This document shows positions 11,023-22,906 of a DNA stretch of 64,000 nt, one piece after another. Made by a program: the position numbers and the translations under genes. Numbering within the stretch: the first letter of the stretch is position 1; each line of letters starts with the position of its first letter. Below the pieces are notes generated by a model, which worked only from the letters and a program-made list of their open reading frames with translations, did no database searches and had not been told where the DNA came from. Source of the DNA: Beroe forskalii. Its lineage: Eukaryota; Ctenophora; Nuda; Beroida; Beroidae. The stretch is taken from positions 1 to 64,000 of the forward strand of contig WFMF01000328.1 of assembly GCA_011033025.1 (NCBI GenBank), in the 5' to 3' direction.

Positions 11023-12178
11023 GGTTAAATCCAAGCAGAGGAATACAGTGAAAATTAGCCACCATTAGCTGATTGGTGGCTGGGTGGTGGCTCGGTGGTG
11101 GCTGGGTAGTTGCTAATGGTTGCTTAATTTTCTAGATTATCCCCACTGTGGCTAATGGGGGCTATTCAGTATTCACTGGTAGCCACCACCCAGCAATCAT
11201 CCAGCCACCATGGGGACCAAAATGGTGAATAAGCCACCACTAGCCTCCATTAGGTCCGAATGAAAACTTAGCCACCATCAGCCCTAACAGTTTCATTCTA
11301 ATGTATTTTTGGGGAAGCTGGTGAGGGCTAAATGGGGGCTAATGGGGGCTTAGTGAGGGCCGAGTGGAAATCTACTGCATTATCCTGTATATAGTATCCA
11401 CTTCGAAAATAGAAAGAAACTAAAAATCTGAAAAATTGCTCGGAAAAGGGTGTTAAAAACAAGGTTTGTTCCATTAGCCCCAAAGGCAACCATTGACCCC
11501 TGCCAGAATAAAACAAAAATTTCAGAATAAAACAAAAATTTTATTTAGCATTTCATTGAACACACCTAAAATTACTAAAAATATGTACGAACAAAAAGCT
11601 TATAATTATAAATGATTTCTGATTTCAGGGTAATATGGGAGTAATAATGATAGAGTGTTCTAGTTGAGGGATTCTGATTTCAGGGTAATAGGGGAACTCT
11701 AGCATTAGAGCATTCAAACAATAGGGTTCTGCCAGCAACCATAAGCACCACCAGCAACCATAAGCACCCACCAGCAACCATAAGCCCCACCAGCCACCGT
11801 TAGCCCCCTCCAGCGACCACTAGTGGGGGCTAATGGTTGCTGATGGAGGCTAACGGTTGCTGGTGGGGGCTAGTGGTCGTTGGTGGGGGCTGATGGTCAT
11901 GGTATTGCCAGCAACCATTAGCTCCCGCCAGCAACCATTGACCAAATGGCGTGATTAGCCCCCACTGGCTATCTGTAGCCCCCACTAGCTTCCACATGGG
12001 AGCTATAGCTTCCACCAATATGTAATTGATGAAACTAGTTTGGGCTGATGGTGACTAATTTTTCAGTGGGACTTTGTGGGGGCTAGTGGTGGCTTATTCA
12101 CCATTTTAGCAGTCACCGTCGCTGGGTGCTGGCTAATGGGATTTAATTTTCGTTGGGTTCCTCTGCTTGGATTTAACC
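11023..12178. mobile_element. Foldback element FB3 (AGCCACC arrays)
   Basis: The terminal inverted repeats begin GGTTAAATCCAAGCAGAGGA at 11023 and are mirrored at 12178. The interior is made of short variants of GCCACCATTAGC, AGCAACCATAAGC and their complements, with orientation changing towards the middle (about 11700-11950). No protein is encoded. It lies between the two LITAF-like genes, and its right end is about 26 bp upstream of the likely 3' splice site of gene 1, so it probably sits in that gene's 5' intron or promoter. Confidence 0.8.
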
Positions 12179-12711
12179 CTTAAAACCAACACACCATGTG
12201 GTGTCAAAACTTTTTGAGGCACGGTGTATAATGCTTTGCTGGCTACTTCCATTGTAAGTACTTTACAAGCTGTCACATACACAAAAAAGTAGGTGCCATG
12301 TCGTGGCATGATACACCGTGACACTTGGGTCAAATTTAGGTCTATAGAATCAAACTTTTTGTTCAAAATCATAGAAACCATATAATTATATTAACTGCCA
12401 TTGAATTAATATATCTCTGAAATTTCATCATCTTACTTCTTATAACTTCTTGATTTCCATGAAATTAAGAATTATGAACAATCAGATCATTAATTTGATG
12501 AAAAATATGTATAATGTTAAAACATAATATTCAATGAAGTACTTGTATTACATCATACTTACATGCATATCTTAAAATACTAAAATGTAAGTTAAAACTA
12601 ACTTGAAAAATTAAAATGCTGCTTATCCTAAATGAATTCACAATTGATCCTAAGTTCTATTTAAGGATTTCATCTGATTTCAAAATTATCTGATTGACCT
12701 TTAAAAACTGT
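12179..12711. other. Downstream flank of LITAF-like gene 2
   Basis: AT-rich region expected to include the 3' UTR of the minus-strand gene that stops at 12712. No other feature seen. Confidence 0.4.
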
Positions 12712-13464
12712 TCATGAACCTCCTGATCCACCAGACCCTCCAGAGCCTGCTGATCCGCCAGAGCAGCTTGATGCTTCCGAGTCTCCTCCACTGCGTCTCC
12801 GTGAACGTCTTCCCCTTCTCTTGCTATACCCTTTTCCAATTTTACAGTCACATGATGGGCATTTGTGAACTGCATCTTTGAAGTTGTCCATGAAGCATGC
12901 TATGAATGAACAAAGGAAGCAAAGCCCCAATGAGAACACAGTGATGAATATAGCTATGAGAATTGTTTGAATCCCTATTTTGTACTCTACCTTTGTTTGA
13001 ATATTTGCATGACATTTAGGGCAAATCATGTTGCATGGCTTTCTTCGGAGTTTCGGCTGGCTTTGCTGAATTATGACAGTTTGGGGCTGTTGGAAAACCA
13101 CATTAGAGTACCCTGCTGTTTCCACAGGTGGAAGTGGATGGCCAGTATTGTACTGCTGTGGGTAACCTGTACTTTGAGGGGGATAACCTGTGCTTTGAGG
13201 TGGATATCCTGGGCCTTGGGGTGGATATCCTGGGCCTTGGGGTGGATATCCTGGGCCTTGGGGTGGATATCCTGGGCCTTGGGATGGATATCCTGGGCCT
13301 TGGGGTGGATATCCTGGGCCTTGGGGTGGATATCCTGGGCCTTGGGGTGGATATCCTGGGCCTTGGGGTGGATATCCTGTGCCTTGGGGTGGATATCCTG
13401 TGCCTTGGGGTGGATATCCTGTTATTTGGGGTTGAATATTGCCAGGAGTACTGGGGTTTGCCAT
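12712..13464 (-). CDS. LITAF-domain membrane protein 2 (250 aa)
   Basis: A single coding exon of 250 residues and a paralogue of the gene at 10445-10990. Residues about 16-103 are tandem GYPPQGP heptads, encoded by a nearly invariant 21-bp DNA repeat at 13187-13430. Residues about 144-208 are the LITAF domain: CPKC (C148, C151), a hydrophobic segment at about 164-191, H200 and CPSC (C202, C205). Unlike the paralogue it continues into a basic patch (about 211-224, KGYSKRRGRRSRRR) and a Ser/Gly tail. A likely acceptor (TTTCTTAG) ends at 13492, 27 nt upstream of the ATG, and a candidate promoter with a non-coding exon lies at 14605-14696. Related LITAF and CDIP proteins act at endosomal membranes; that role is inferred here. 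Confidence 0.9.
   Translation of the reverse strand: MANPSTPGNIQPQITGYPPQGTGYPPQGTGYPPQGPGYPPQGPGYPPQGPGYPPQGPGYPSQGPGYPPQGPGYPPQGPGYPPQGPGYPPQSTGYPPQSTGYPQQYNTGHPLPPVETAGYSNVVFQQPQTVIIQQSQPKLRRKPCNMICPKCHANIQTKVEYKIGIQTILIAIFITVFSLGLCFLCSFIACFMDNFKDAVHKCPSCDCKIGKGYSKRRGRRSRRRSGGDSEASSCSGGSAGSGGSGGSGGS
13187..13430 (-). repeat. 21-bp coding minisatellite in LITAF-like gene 2
   Basis: About eleven tandem 21-bp units, read on the plus strand as GGTGGATATCCTGGGCCTTGG, encode the GYPPQGP heptads. Units are almost identical at synonymous positions, which points to recent unequal exchange or slippage. Copy number is likely polymorphic. Confidence 0.8.
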
Positions 13465-13491
13465 TGTTCAGCTTTTTTGGTAGTTGGATAC

Positions 13492-14604
13492 CTAAGAAAT
13501 AAAGAAAAACTGAGGATTAGAATAATAGCATTTGCAGCACATACATATTCTGCAGTACCTTATTTGTGGGGTGAATGGTCCAAATAAGCATTTTGGGGTA
13601 TTCGCAAATTCCATGTTTTTAGGAATAAGACAATTAGGGGGCTGCCTAATAGTTTCAGAAGATTGAAAGCACAACAAACAAGCTCAAGCAAGGTGGACTT
13701 CATTCTTATACTGACTTTAGAAAACACCAGGTATGTCTGTGAAATAATGAGTGGAAACTTCCAGCTGTTGAAAAATCTGTAACAATAAAGCAATGAAAAT
13801 ATGAGATCCTAAGATGAGCTGTAAAGGATTGAGCCAAGATGAAAGTATAAAATGTAATTATACAATTTGCATTTTGCCTGATCGGGTACATATTGATCTA
13901 GATTCTACCGATTGGCTCAGGCCAAAACCGGATGCATCCCTTGGGCTTACGCCCTCGGGAATGGACCTGATGTCATGATAAGCGTGTTTGTATGTATTTT
14001 GCAAAAAATTTCATACAGTTCTACCTCAATATTCGTGTATAGTTACAAAATGAGTCAATGTATACAAGCTCTAATGAGAAGAGCATCAGCAAATCAAAGA
14101 ATTCATGTAGGTAACATGTTTATATGAGAATAATAGACATGCAGTATGCATGATTTTTGTATGAAACTTATATACATCAGTACTTTCATTAAACTGCATG
14201 TTGAGTGGTTAGCCGCGCCCGGCTGGATATGGAGATTGTAGAATAGTTACAATAGAAATATGTAACTACTGTGCTGTACACTGTGAAACAAATAGCAATG
14301 GACAAGGCGAAGTAACGGTGATGTGAGTAAAAGAAATAACTAATAAAGGAATAAGTGAATGAGTTTGGACAGCGCCGGAAACACAACTAAACCTTTGCAA
14401 CTTAAGAGCACACAGTATAACTTCATCTATACAAACAAGTCACAGAGTCACAGTATAATAGAATTTCATTACACAGTACACGCTGAGGAATGTTCTTCTC
14501 AAGATGTGTACATGAGCACTGAACACACATTATATGTACATGTGTACACCTATATTAAGTTACACAATTACAATAGTTCTATTGATATGATTATAAATAC
14601 CCAC
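13492..14604. other. Probable 5' intron of LITAF-like gene 2
   Basis: This interval lies between the likely splice acceptor at 13492 and the candidate donor at 14604. No protein-coding exon on either strand could be supported. Confidence 0.35.
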
Positions 14605-14696
14605 CTAATTGTTGTGCGACTGGCTGGCGCCTGGACAACTCCCTGACATCGAGGCTGGATGACAGCAAGAAGCTGGATGATGCAGGAATGTTTATA
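14605..14696 (-). promoter_or_regulatory. Candidate TATA promoter and non-coding first exon
   Basis: On the minus strand a TATAAA (14696-14691) is followed about 90 nt later by a good donor, TTAG|GTGGGT, at 14605/14604. This fits a transcript starting near 14663 with a short non-coding exon spliced to the acceptor at 13492 ahead of LITAF-like gene 2. It is an inference from spacing and splice signals only. Confidence 0.35.
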
Positions 14697-16084
14697 TTTT
14701 AAATGACTTGCAACACCAACTCACCGACAACTCAACAACTTTGAAATAAAATTGTAAAACTTAAAAGTGCAAACATGATAATTGATACATGATATATAAT
14801 TTACAGACGTACCTCTTACGACTTACGACTTACGCAACAGATTTCATCAAATTTTTCCATGTTGTGCGTTCACATTGTAGGTAGAATAGTATAATTTTTG
14901 GCTCAGAAGTCAGACCAACTCATTGTTATGACTTAATGAGAAGCCGTAATTCTGTACCTAATTCTTTAAGTTGTTCTATCGGCTATCATCTCCTCATTAA
15001 TTCGGCATGCCATCAAGTCATCAATCGCTCAATGAAATAATGAGATTTGCTGAAATGGAAGGGTAAGATGGTTAGGAGAATAACGGACGAATTCAAATAC
15101 CTATTCAATGAATAAATCTAAGATAAATATTGTATTCAATAGGTACCTAATGGCCTAATGCCTTGCGTGCAAGAATTAGCTAATTAGGGAATTAATTACG
15201 GGATTAAGGGGATCAACTTGATATTTTATTAAGTACCTACCTATAGATTATAGAAGTAAAACAGTAAAACAGCAACCAGTAACTAAAACGGTGATCTAGG
15301 TAGGTATAGGTAGCATCTCAATCAAGTAGCAACTTTCAACTATACCTAGTATAATTGGGTGAAGATAATAGCAATATGTCATAACCAAATGGCTTTTGAG
15401 TAATGAAATTATAGAATAGGTGGTATTTCAATCCTCTTTGTTGCTTATTAATTATGACGTAAGACAATTCAAAGGTTGATGATAACGGAGAGTGCTCACG
15501 ACTTCATAAATTGAACGAAATTAGGACGAGAGACTACCTATAGAGCTTTAGGTACGAAGAATGTTATGAAAAATGATTCGAATGTGATGATGGCTGCAAA
15601 TATCATAGCATTGAATCTATAGCATTGAACCCTTTAGTTCCATACGCATATTTTGGTCAGATAAAGCTGCATCAGAGTGCCTAACAAAGTTCAACTTATT
15701 TCTTTATTTGGGTACCTACCTACGTTGATGATGGGATGTGATGTTTAACTTGCATGAATGAACCAACCCAGAACCCAGTGCCAACAACTAAACAAATTTG
15801 ATTTAAAATTACAATTCAAAACTTAAAAGTGCAAACATGATGATAACGAATTAGGTACCTACTTTATCACTTAGATAGGAGGAAGGTACATATCTTACCA
15901 TCTCTTTTTTATTTAGATGGTTTTACTTCTATTCCAACAGCTGTAACAGCCAATGACAGAATGAAAAATCGAAGGGTTTAAGCCAGTGACGGTTAAGGAA
16001 TTGTAATCCATACTTTCTTCGCACGAGACTTCGCTGCAATGGGCAGCTCCTTATTTAACCCTCCCGTGCAGTTTCCTGTACACT
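14697..16084. other. Intergenic, nothing recognised
   Basis: AT-rich DNA with many TAGGTACCTAC-like words but no ordered repeat and no supported gene. Confidence 0.4.
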
Positions 16085-16213
16085 CGGCTGAGTGAACCAT
16101 GTGGCTGCTTAGGTGAGAGTCCTCACCCTTAGCACGATAGGCACGGCCGGGAATGAAACCACCAACCTCTCAATTGGAAGCATGACGCTATAAACCACTG
16201 CGATACCTGGCCA
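16085..16213 (-). mobile_element. tRNA-derived SINE, copy 1
   Basis: Read on the minus strand, the element begins GTGGCCAGGTATCGCAGTGG, has a degenerate B box (GGTTTCATTCC, 16161-16151) and continues GGCCGTGCCTATCGTGC. The same order occurs at 19700-19585. The pol III boxes are decayed in this copy. Confidence 0.65.
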
Positions 16214-17574
16214 CAGTACTTTATTCCATCACATGACAGTGCAATGAATATTGAAAAACAACTTGACTGTTTACGGTTAACTAAAAGATAACTCAATGAG
16301 GACTGGCAACTGTAACTTTGTTGTTCCTGGTTTCGTTCTTTGATACCTACCTACCTATACTATTCATTTACTCATTAACCTACTCAATATTTTACAAATT
16401 CGAACTATTTGAAACTTTGAAAAACGATGAAAAGAAAAACTATGCGAGGACGTAAAAGAATAAAAAGCAAAGATTTTCGATTTTCGCAATTGTAGACTTG
16501 TAGGTACCTTCAAGCTTAATAAAACAGAGAGTTTCAGACGATATTTAAAGAAATACTTTATAAACACCGGCTAGGTAACAACTGCAAAGCTCTAAAAGTC
16601 TAAAGTTACAGGAAGCGCAAGGCTCTCTGTGTACTGTGCTGTTAGCAATTGGTCGTTTCACTCCTAACGACCTTTCACTAAGCAATATTATACCCACAGT
16701 TCCCTTGAGCCATACCACTACATTAGGTGATCTGACCAGAGTTTAAAATGAGATTACTCCAGTGTTATTTGAGATGAGCGGGTACACTAAATTTGGTGAT
16801 ATGACCAGAATTTATTTAGTTATTTGAGACGAGGGGGGTACAACAAAACTTATCAAGTAGTTAACTGTCACGTAACGTAAATACAGAGAGTAGTGTTCGC
16901 CTAATTATCTCAGCTTCTTAACTATTCACTGAATACCTACCTAAGACAATGATGTTTGTACTCTTACTGTGGCTTGAATGATATCACATCGTGCATTTAT
17001 AATGGTCAATCGTCAACTTCCCTACAATGACTAATGTCCGGCTAATTACTGAGCTATTTAGTTATACCTTCAGCTATGGATGATATTTAATAGTTTAGGT
17101 ATTTATCAAACTGCCGAATCCTGCAGTTGCTTGGAGTACCTGATTATCTATGCGATACCATTATAGGAAAGTGTATAGGTATTAGGCACCTGGTAGGTAC
17201 CTAGTAGGTACCTAGTAGGTACCTAGCATTCCTCAACTCGAAAACAGAGATTTGCAGACTTGGAGGTTCCATCATGGCTGCAAAAGTTCAAATAAAGTAA
17301 AAGAATAATAAATAAATCAGCTCACGCTGCAGGCAGAAGGACGGCTTTGAGAAAGGCTCGAAGAAATGGCTTAATCGCCAAACAAAGGGTGAATCCGGCT
17401 GTGTAGTGGTGGTTGCTCGAAGAGACTAGATTGTAGTAATGTTTCAGCAGTTTTCACCTGCTGGAAGTTGCAATAGCAACGTGAGCAACAGAGAAGAGGC
17501 AGAAGAGATGTGGAGCTGAGGTTGCTCTTCAATCATACATTGACTCACCAGATGTGCTGCAATATGGTGATGTA
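16214..17574. other. Intergenic with small tandem repeat
   Basis: Three to four copies of CTAGTAGGTAC lie at 17185-17228. Otherwise AT-rich with no supported gene. Confidence 0.4.
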
Positions 17575-18011
17575 GGTAAATTGAGCGATCCGTCTAGGCC
17601 AGTATCACGTCAGTACCGGGCCAGTATCGCGCCAGTATCACTGTATCAGGCCAGTATTGCGCCAGTATGAGGCCAACCTCACGCCGTTATCGCGCCAGTA
17701 TCGCGCCAGTATCACGCCAGTAGCGCGCCAGTAGCACGCGAGTACCGCGCCAGTATCACCCCTGTATCACGCCTGTATCACGCCTGTATCACGCCAGTAT
17801 CGCGCCAGTCGAAACAAACTTAAAGCCATGCTGCCAGAAACACACTGGGCTTTAAGTTAGTGTCGACTGGCGCGATACTGGCGTGCTACTGGTGCGCTAC
17901 TGGCGCGATTCTGGCGGGATACTGGCGCGATAACGTCGTGAGGTAGGCCTGATTTTGACGCGATAGCCGATACTGGTGTGATACTGGCCTAGAAGGATCG
18001 CTCAATTTACC
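17575..18011. mobile_element. Foldback element FB4 (GCCAGTATCGC arrays)
   Basis: The ends are GGTAAATTGAGCGATCC (17575) and its complement ending at 18011, extending into TCTAGGCCAGTATCAC. About twenty copies of GCCAGTATCGC fill the left half, and complementary copies fill the right half around a centre near 17830. AATATGGT occurs at 17561-17568 and 18014-18021, a possible 8-bp target duplication that is not flush with the inverted repeats. It is non-coding. The array is richer in CpG than its surroundings. Confidence 0.8.
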
Positions 18012-19330
18012 GTAATATGGTCGTTTTAGTGCCAGTCAATGTTGGAGCTAATGCAGAAGTTCGTAGCAGTACCATGTCATTTCTTACTAAATAGAGAAAT
18101 AGGTAGGTAACTACTAACTGAAGTAAGTGAATTGTGAATAGCGAGAAGGTACATTTTTCAATTTAATGAAAGATTATAGCACTGTTATAAAATACTAAAA
18201 TAGGAAAGGAAAGGCATCACGAAGCCATTAACTTACTAACTTATTGAGAATTAGCTCATAGGAATGTCAATGACTCGAATACTTCTCTGGTAAGCTAGTA
18301 GAGTTGTTGAGCAGTATGTATTGCTTCAGTACGTTAGTACGTTACGTAAATTTTATCACGTTAAAATACTAAAATGTGAAGCTGTGTATGAAATTATGGA
18401 GTACTAAAAATACTTAAATATTCCCTGAATTTCACACCTTCAAAGCATGAAAAATGACGTCATCGACTCATCCCTTGTGGCTGTGTCAATGACGTTATCT
18501 TCACTTCATGTATTATAAAATTATATTGCCTGTGTTGTGCGGAGTTTTTTGGCACCCCAAACAATCCATCGATATTAGGACCCCTTCCCCTCATCCATCG
18601 GTTGATATCAACATCGGTTGATAAAAAAATTTGCGTTTTTCGATAACCCAACAAACAAACTGAACGACAACGTTAGAGAAACACATGCAATGTAGAATGC
18701 AGATTCCTGCAAAGATCAGAATAAGAAAATAATAAAACATTTACTGATTCAAAGTTTAACATCTGACATATGGCAAAAGAATCTATACGGATTCCCATGT
18801 AACTGTGTAGATTCCCATGTAGAGGTGTAGTGTGTTCAGAAATGAATGGCATTTCCGAACATGTTGCACTGCCCTGGACTGTTGAAAGGTGGGTGACGTA
18901 AGCCGTCCACTGGGCATTTTTTTACGAAAAGCCTGTTTGACAGACGTTATTCATGGATTGCATTGACCTCTAATATCATCTTATCATATATCTAATATCT
19001 TATATTTAACGATATTTCTAAAATTTAAAGTTCCTGCATCTGAAAGTATTCTGTCTCCCGAAGCTGTGAATATTTCTTCTCCCTTCTCAATCTCCTCTTT
19101 TCAGTTAGTTCCATCTATCAGCCCACTGGAACACTACTATAATACACTATACACTTATACAGGCTTGCTGTACACAGCGTGTAATCTTGTTATCTGAACT
19201 CAAGTTCTCAAATTGATAGCAATTCAACAAAACGCACTACAAGACTACAAGAGTGCAAGTCCTCTCCCCAGCCCCATATCCTGATCCTGAATCCCACTTC
19301 TTCTCTTTTTCCTCTACCATTTCTCCTCCT
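18012..19330. other. Downstream flank of JPT-like gene
   Basis: No exon or repeat family recognised. The part nearest 19331 should include the 3' UTR of the minus-strand gene, but I found no clear polyadenylation signal. Confidence 0.35.
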
Positions 19331-20161
19331 CTAGCCGAAGCTGATGCTGGAGGCTCCACCTGGTGGGTTCTTTACTTTTGTGGAGGGCCTGTAGTTCACG
19401 TCGTAGAAGTTTGAGGGCTCCGCTTGGGCCGCGTTGTGTTGCTGTTGTTGCTGGTGAGCAGCTGGTGTTGTGTCGGGGGTGTCGAATACGTGGGATTCGT
19501 TGCGTTTAACCTGTGGGAATAAGCTAGGGGTTTAACACATGAACCTCAATAATGATTCGGAGACACTATTACTACTCATCTCCTCAATTTATGTTGAGAG
19601 TTTTCTCCCTTAGCACGATAGGCACGGCCGGGGATCGAACCACCAACCTCTCTATTGAATGAACGATGGCCGATGCCTTAACCACTGCGCCCCCGGCCAC
19701 TACCTAATACCTATCCCGTGACTCTATTCTCAGAATTTTCTAAATGATATCAGCTATTTTCTAAATGATACAAGCTATTCTAAATGATAGCAGCTATTTT
19801 TTCTTCCACTTCTCTGCCTCTGTTACTTACCTGAGTTTCTGAGACTGCGGGTTTAGTGACCTGTGGCTCGGGTCCGTCAGGCTGGAATATATTGAAAGAG
19901 CAGTCTCCACCAGGACTGTGAGTTATCCTGGGAAGAACGGCCAAAATGATAATCAGAACAAGTTGGAAAAACCCCATACAAAAACCATTGAATCAATGAT
20001 TATTTCTTTATTTATTAAGCAATTACCTTTTGCTATTTCACTATTTCCTTTTAGGATGATGGTATACATCAGGGAAAGACTCACTTCACGGAAGTCCCCT
20101 TCCTGCCCCCGAAGCCTCTCTGTCCAGCGGCCTCATCCATGGTGGTGTTCAGTGCAGACAT
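19331..20161 (-). CDS. Jupiter/JPT (HN1)-family protein, 3 exons
   Basis: Three exons join in frame: 20161-20085, 19915-19831 and 19510-19331, with donors GTGAGT and GTAAGT and acceptors ACTCACAG and TTCCCACAG. The product is 113 residues and starts MSALNTTMDEAAGQRGFGG. Family hallmarks are a first PGG box (NPGGDCSFNIF, starting at residue 26), matching the PPGGGSNFSLGF region of animal JPT1/JPT2, and a C-terminal NPPGGASSISFG matching the conserved NPPGGKSSLVLG end. A Gln-rich stretch lies between. Jupiter proteins in flies associate with microtubules; JPT proteins in vertebrates are small, disordered and cytoplasmic. Its length is slightly below vertebrate JPT1 (about 154 residues). A SINE copy sits in intron 2. 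Family membership is likely; the biochemical role is not predictable. Confidence 0.75.
19585..19700 (-). mobile_element. tRNA-derived SINE, copy 2
   Basis: On the minus strand it starts GTGGCCGGGGGCGCAGTGG. It has A-box-like GCGCAGTGGTTAAGG (19690-19676), a perfect B box GGTTCGATCCC (19641-19631) and the shared tail CCGTGCCTATCGTGCTAAGG. This copy is better preserved than 16085-16213. It lies antisense to nothing: it has the same orientation as the JPT-like gene whose second intron contains it. Confidence 0.75.
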
Positions 20162-22828
20162 GATGAAGCCAGTCTCAAATTTGATTACGAAATAGATTCG
20201 AGTTAAATATTAGATGGCACCGTTTTCAAAAATCTAATATGCATGCGTACAGCAGATCAATTAATTTGGATTACTATACTTTTTTGTCGATTCTAAGATG
20301 AAATCTAGAACACAAAACACAGAAGTGAAATTCAACTCCAAACACGAAGCGTACGAAGAAAATGAGAAACTAACAACTTGCTCCGTAAATATCATGTATT
20401 GGGATGGCTACGAATCCCCTGCAAGGACTTGTTATAGAGCTCTCTGACAAACCTATATAATATATAATATTTATATGCGTAAACGGAATAATTGATATGC
20501 AATGATGACCCTTGATGATGCCCATTCGTACATTTTGTTTTACTCGAAAATAAGAGTGAAAATACTGGAATTGTCTTCGCCTACTCATGAGTTAAGGTAC
20601 ACGTTATCTCAAAGTGCGTACAAAAGTACACAAACGGTCATTCGTAAATTTACGATTAAGGCACTTAAATTATTATTTGATCCTTTATTTTCACTGAGCA
20701 TTCAGCTAATCCATGGAATAATAAGTTAATGCTCTAATGAAGTAATAAGGTGTGAAATTCATCTTCTAAGCTCCTAGATGCCCGTAAAGAAATATAAAAT
20801 TTCAGCTGATGTTGACTTTGCAATCAGCGCCGATTCAGAGCCGATTCACCGCCGATAGGCGCTGTTCAGTGCCTGTCAGCGGTGAATCGTTGCTGATCAG
20901 CGCTGATCAGCGCTGATTGCAAACATTAAACAACATCTGTCAAACATCTGTTTAGTATACAGCAAAGGAGTTACATGAGAAAGACTTGACAAGTCACCTA
21001 CATCCTATCATGGGAACTAGAATGCTAGAATCTTGACAGAATTATAATGGGGCCAAGAACCCTCCCCTGGGAATTATTTAAAATCTAATGAAGACTATTT
21101 CTAGTTGGAACCTGTACACGAAACTTTAGGATTCACATCTTATCTCTAAATGCATGATTTAACTGAGAAATTCAATATGCACCCAATTTGAATTTCTGTG
21201 AAATTATTGAAATTTTACTGAAATTATTATTTATTTAACCACTGGGAAAGCTCAAGTTGAAGACGTGAAATCGCTATAAAACTATAAAACTTTGGGGCCC
21301 TGAACACTGGAAGCATCATGTTTTATAAGGTGTAGAATAACCTGTAGTGCAGACAACAGCAATTCACAAACAACTTCACAAAACACAAGATAAAATTATA
21401 TTTTCTTCTTTTCTACTTGTTCGTATTTCGCTAGAGCGAAAGTTTTAAATTGGCACACGAATGCTTGTCTAATTTTGCTTATGAATATACTCATTATAGA
21501 TCCATGTTGTAACCTTCACTAATACAACTTGAAATGAATTATTGTATACCAATTCAATGTGTATTCCATGACGTTCCGTCATGATCGAAATCAATTTCAA
21601 ATTCATTAAGCTTTTTCATGATACATAACGTGATGATGCAATCAATGATGTAATTTCGGCTTTAGTAAGTTAGTACAACCACTTTAGTAATTCATTCACC
21701 TCAGTAATTTCACCAAATCACTGAACTGATGGTATAGGCCAATGAACAGGTAGGCATTGTGCCATGCTAAGTGCACTGTGAATGAGGATACTTAGTCCGT
21801 TCCATGGCGGAAAATATTTATTTTCCGCTTCATGTGGTCAATTTTCTCGCATTATAGGGACACTCTAAGATTAGGTATCAGAAATCACTTCGTTTTACTT
21901 GCAGATACCTGAAATTCCAAGATGCTGTTGGAAGAGAGGATGGGTAGATTGTAGAAGAAACTCTTATCTCAGATTCATTACTCTATTGCCCAAGATGACG
22001 CTTCATAGCTCAATGATGTTATCGCATCATGTTATTATGTTAGGTAAGAGACTCGCCATTGACTATTACTATTTCGTTATTTCTTAATTATTGACTTTCT
22101 ATTAACTAACTATGAACAAACAATGGACTAAATATCGTCTAATTATTGACGAATTTTGATTGACTTACTTGCTTGACTTACTATAATTGACTAACTATTA
22201 ACTATTAACTTATTAACTATTGAGTATTGACTAGTATTTTGATATTCATTACTGTATCATTGATCAAAGTATACCAGTATTCATGTCACATGTGATGGTG
22301 TTGAAGCACCTATTTTGGTGTAACAGAGCAACATTGAGCTTGTTACATTAAATTGATCCAACCCCGCCCTGGTCATGTGACGTTGCATTACGTAGGGTAC
22401 CACGTAAAACGTGCCACACCCCAGCCAAAACAGCAGAACATGGCACGCCATAATATGCGCCATTCTCAAAAGTCAAAACCGTATTGCAGGAGGCACACGG
22501 ACAATAGCCCCTTGAGAGTGACCCCATCATCAGGGCTTTGTATGGTGAACTGGTGATGCTATGCGACCTATCCTGACGCATCACAGGCCAGCATATGTAT
22601 CGCGATATATATTAATTTCCTGATTCGTAATATATAGCGTGCTGCTCGCGCATTGTAGTAATTTGATTAACTGCTGCAGCCATTGTGAGAAGAACAAAGG
22701 CCCGGTGCCTACAATGGGCTACTGGGCTATCCCGGGCTTATAAGGTCGTGTAGAGCCCTGCACGTGCTGTAAAGCTGTAAGTAGTGATGGTAGACTTTAG
22801 TAAATACTGACCAGTCCAGGTTACCCTG
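20162..22828. other. Intergenic, mostly featureless
   Basis: Apart from the hairpin at 20818-20921, no gene, RNA or repeat family was recognised. Confidence 0.4.
20818..20921. repeat. Hairpin-forming inverted repeat
   Basis: TTGCAATCAGCGC at the left pairs with GCGCTGATTGCAA at the right, and GATTCACCGC pairs with GCGGTGAATC inside, giving a folded stem of about 100 bp with internal mismatches and repeated CGATTCA / CTGATCAG words. It resembles a very short foldback MITE. Confidence 0.6.
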
Positions 22829-22906
22829 TCACGGTTTTGTTAAATTCCGCATCATCTTTACGAAATCACAGTCTTTTCCTGGTAGTTCCTTCATGGCCGC
22901 CTCTTC
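22829..22906 (-). CDS. Candidate terminal exon, unknown protein
   Basis: After a weak minus-strand acceptor (CCAAATAAG), 26 codons run to TGA and encode EEAAMKELPGKDCDFVKMM and a short tail. The charged composition looks protein-like, but I could not find a convincing upstream exon and do not recognise the family. It may be chance. Confidence 0.2.
   Translation of the reverse strand, partial: EEAAMKELPGKDCDFVKMMRNLTKP

Noticed and set aside
10672-11068. Plus-strand and alternate-frame open frames over LITAF-like gene 1
   Set aside because: They are shadows of the 21-bp coding repeat. Only the minus frame with the LITAF domain is real.
12967-13587. 206-codon plus-strand open frame with ALGWISW repeats
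   Set aside because: It is the antisense shadow of the GYPPQGP repeat of LITAF-like gene 2.
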